37,483 nt of DNA from Oscillospiraceae bacterium. GTDB lineage: Bacteria; Bacillota; Clostridia; UMGS1810. The DNA is taken from the NCBI GenBank assembly GCA_015069095.1, contig SVJH01000020.1, positions 1 to 37,483 on the forward strand. The letters are read 5' to 3'. Shown here in pieces: positions 35,916-37,483 of this stretch. The notes below the pieces were generated by a model that made no database searches, was not told where the DNA came from, and saw nothing but the letters and a program-made list of their open reading frames with translations. The translations under genes and the position numbers were made by a program. Within the stretch, counting starts at the first letter, position 1. Each line of letters starts with the position of its first letter.

Positions 35916-36560
35916 ATGAAATTAAGAGATGCACAAGATAAAATATTAAGAATATGTAATATACCATTCTCGGAATTATTTACTGAGGCGGATTTTGAAA
36001 CTATAATTAAAAACAAGGGTAAAACAGGACAGTTGCTTGAATTAGCTCTTGGCAAGAAATTGGACAGCTTCAATATAGACTTTGAAGACGGAGAGTTAAA
36101 AAGCAATAAATGTGATAGAAACGGAAAGCCATTGGAGACAGTTTTCATTACACAAATAGCAAGCGTAATTGATGAGCTTCTTGAAGAAAGACCATTTCAA
36201 GAAACGCATCTTTATGAGAAAATCTCAAATATGCTCTATGTTCCTGTTTGCAAGGAAGGAAATCCAAGAGATTGGATGTTTTTAGATGCAATACATATTG
36301 ATTTGTCAAAACCGGAATATTCGGAATTTTTGGATATTTGGGAAGAGGATTATTATTCTATTTGCAGACAATTAAAAGAACACATTGAAACAAGTTCGGA
36401 TGGATATATTCATACATCAAATGGAACGCATATTCAAGTGAGAAGTAAGGATTCAAAACCATATCATCCGATATACTCACATAAATACGGTAGATATGTA
36501 TCCAATAAAAATCACGCTTTTTATTTTCAAAAGCAATTTGTTTACGATGTAAGGAAATGA
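35916..36560 (+). CDS. MutH/Sau3AI-family type II restriction endonuclease, probably cutting GATC
   Basis: Cognate nuclease of the preceding methyltransferase. The MutH-type core is visible: KGKTGQLLELALG (catalytic Glu in GQLLE at residue 42), a downstream Asp at 55 or 58 and the ExK pair E60-L-K62, then NGKPLETVFITQI, which corresponds to the ET-rich strand of Sau3AI and MutH. At 214 residues it has one catalytic domain, like MutH and unlike the two-domain Sau3AI, so it would need to act as a dimer. The Asp-to-ExK spacing is shorter than in E. coli MutH. GGAGG precedes the ATG. GATC specificity is inferred from the family and the Dam-like partner. Confidence 0.85.
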   Translation: MKLRDAQDKILRICNIPFSELFTEADFETIIKNKGKTGQLLELALGKKLDSFNIDFEDGELKSNKCDRNGKPLETVFITQIASVIDELLEERPFQETHLYEKISNMLYVPVCKEGNPRDWMFLDAIHIDLSKPEYSEFLDIWEEDYYSICRQLKEHIETSSDGYIHTSNGTHIQVRSKDSKPYHPIYSHKYGRYVSNKNHAFYFQKQFVYDVRK

Positions 36561-36577
36561 AGAAATGAGGTCATTCA

Positions 36578-37483
36578 ATGAGCACTTGTCACTTCTGTAA
36601 AAACGAAATAACCGAATCAAAATTTATGTTATTGAACGATATGATATATAAATCATGTCCTGGTTGTTCAAAGAGCGCAGGGATGCACGTGTTTTATAGT
36701 TGCCCGGAGCTGTTCGGGTGTGCTCCTACTCGTGCTAATAAAAGCAACCCCCTTGGATTACAAAGTCATTGTGCACCTTGTCGTTCAGAGAAACAAGGGC
36801 CTCACGAAAATGCCGTACTGTGTTCGCAGGCCAAAGAACTCAGCGGTTATGTAATAAACGAAGTACGTATTTTGCCTATGAGTACAGATGTGTTTGGCAC
36901 CTATCTGGAGGCCCGCGCGTTCTTGTTGAGTACAATGCCGAGCAGAGGTAATACATATTATTTCAAAACGTCAAAAATGAACTGCCCTGAAAACACACTG
37001 GTATTTTTTCAGTGTGGTGGTTGCTTGATAGGTTATGCAATACACTTAAAAACGGTATTACTCGAAAACCCAGTTACGCTTGAAGACGGAGAAATCTATA
37101 ACGGATACTACCAATTTGCTGAAAATTCGGTGACACTATTTGAAAAACTTATAGGAAAAGAAAAAATGGTGGAGATATACCCTGAATTTAAGACATTCAA
37201 TCAAAGTCATCAATTTCTTCCGGTAGCAGTCTTGCCTGCAATTTTTAGCGAATTAAACGCAAAAAGCGGGTTTGTTAAATCCTATATGCAAAACAACTTA
37301 CCAGAAGAAATTGCTGATGAGGATATACAGAAACTTAAAGAAGGTACAAAAAAGACTATTACAGTTAATGCGTATGAACGAAACGATAAGGCGCGCAGGC
37401 AATGTATCAATTATTATAAGAAGAAAAATGGCGGCGTTGTAAAATGTGAAATATGTGGATTTAATTTTGGAAAGACGTATGGA
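36578..37483 (+). CDS. Zinc-finger protein with a C-terminal HNH nuclease domain, candidate modification-dependent endonuclease (3' truncated)
   Basis: The frame opens with an ATG at 36578, has GAGG nine bases upstream and stays open for 302 codons to the window edge. Residues 1-82 carry paired cysteines (C4/C7, C27/C30, C42/C48, C65/C68) that suggest two zinc sites. Residues 90-185 hold VINEVRILPMS, RGNTYYFKTSKMNCP and NTLVFFQCGGCLIGYAI, a pattern like PUA/EVE-type folds that in other nucleases read modified bases. Residues 264-302 (VNAYERNDKARRQCINYY, VKCEICGFNFGKTYG) are the start of an HNH domain; the His-Asn-His part lies beyond the edge. GC-richer codons near 36660-36920 differ from the core genes. 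Third gene of the defence cluster. The middle domain is the least certain assignment. Confidence 0.8.
   Translation, partial: MSTCHFCKNEITESKFMLLNDMIYKSCPGCSKSAGMHVFYSCPELFGCAPTRANKSNPLGLQSHCAPCRSEKQGPHENAVLCSQAKELSGYVINEVRILPMSTDVFGTYLEARAFLLSTMPSRGNTYYFKTSKMNCPENTLVFFQCGGCLIGYAIHLKTVLLENPVTLEDGEIYNGYYQFAENSVTLFEKLIGKEKMVEIYPEFKTFNQSHQFLPVAVLPAIFSELNAKSGFVKSYMQNNLPEEIADEDIQKLKEGTKKTITVNAYERNDKARRQCINYYKKKNGGVVKCEICGFNFGKTYG

Noticed and set aside
36769-36951. A 60-codon plus-strand frame near the right edge
   Set aside because: It is an out-of-frame shadow of the zinc-finger/HNH gene, whose own frame is open for 302 codons with a ribosome binding site and motifs.
1-37483. CRISPR array or other regular spaced repeats
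   Set aside because: No set of identical direct repeats with uniform spacers was seen on reading the window.

Overview
The window is AT-rich chromosomal DNA from a low-GC Gram-positive bacterium, most likely a member of Clostridia. The gene order yicC-remA-gmk-rpoZ-coaBC-priA-def-fmt-rsmB-rlmN-prpC-prkC-rsgA-rpe-thiN closely follows the Bacillus/Clostridium core order. RemA, TrmK and a PASTA-domain Ser/Thr kinase also point to Firmicutes. The RNase P RNA looks A-type, which favours Clostridia over Bacillus. The species cannot be named from the sequence.

Layout. (1) Positions 1-6227: the 3' part of a membrane-bound nucleotide-sugar dehydratase/epimerase gene, then ispD, a frameshifted ispF, tsaE, tsaB, rpiB, a COG2426 membrane protein and metK, tightly packed on the plus strand. 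(2) 6251-7594: a strong hairpin over a ribosome binding site, a small membrane-anchored protein of unknown function and a TIGR01212 radical SAM protein. (3) 7597-22686: a long housekeeping operon behind an extended -10 promoter, covering RNA turnover, GMP/CoA supply, replication restart, N-formylmethionine handling, rRNA methylation, PrpC/PrkC signalling and ribosome assembly. (4) 22683-24032: radA, convergent with thiN. (5) 24223-31007: short units, each behind its own promoter or terminator: a GT2 glycosyltransferase, glyA, rarA with a corrinoid adenosyltransferase-like gene and an SDR reductase, and a bacterial tyrosine kinase with its PHP-type phosphatase. (6) 31027-32893: trmK, a NIF3 gene and rnpB, whose 5' end falls in the NIF3 stop codon.

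A sharp boundary follows. At 32994-33039 lies the 3' half of a tRNA-Pro(CGG) gene on the minus strand with its own terminator, but the 5' half of the tRNA is replaced by unrelated sequence. This is the signature left when an integrative element enters the 3' end of a tRNA gene. Everything to the right looks accessory: a complete IS3-family insertion sequence (33250-34528, with imperfect inverted repeats, a TAAA target duplication and a T_TTT_TTC slippery site), then a defence cluster. The cluster has an HTH-Dam methyltransferase fusion, a short MutH/Sau3AI-like endonuclease and, running off the right edge, a large zinc-finger protein ending in the start of an HNH nuclease domain.

The core genes serve translation, tRNA modification, isoprenoid and cofactor synthesis and cell-envelope signalling. 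The island genes fit a GATC-type restriction-modification system joined to a second nuclease that may sense DNA modification. That pairing, with an inverted repeat inside the methyltransferase promoter that could be an autoregulatory operator, is the most interesting part of the window. All functions are inferred from motifs and gene order read by eye; no database search was run.
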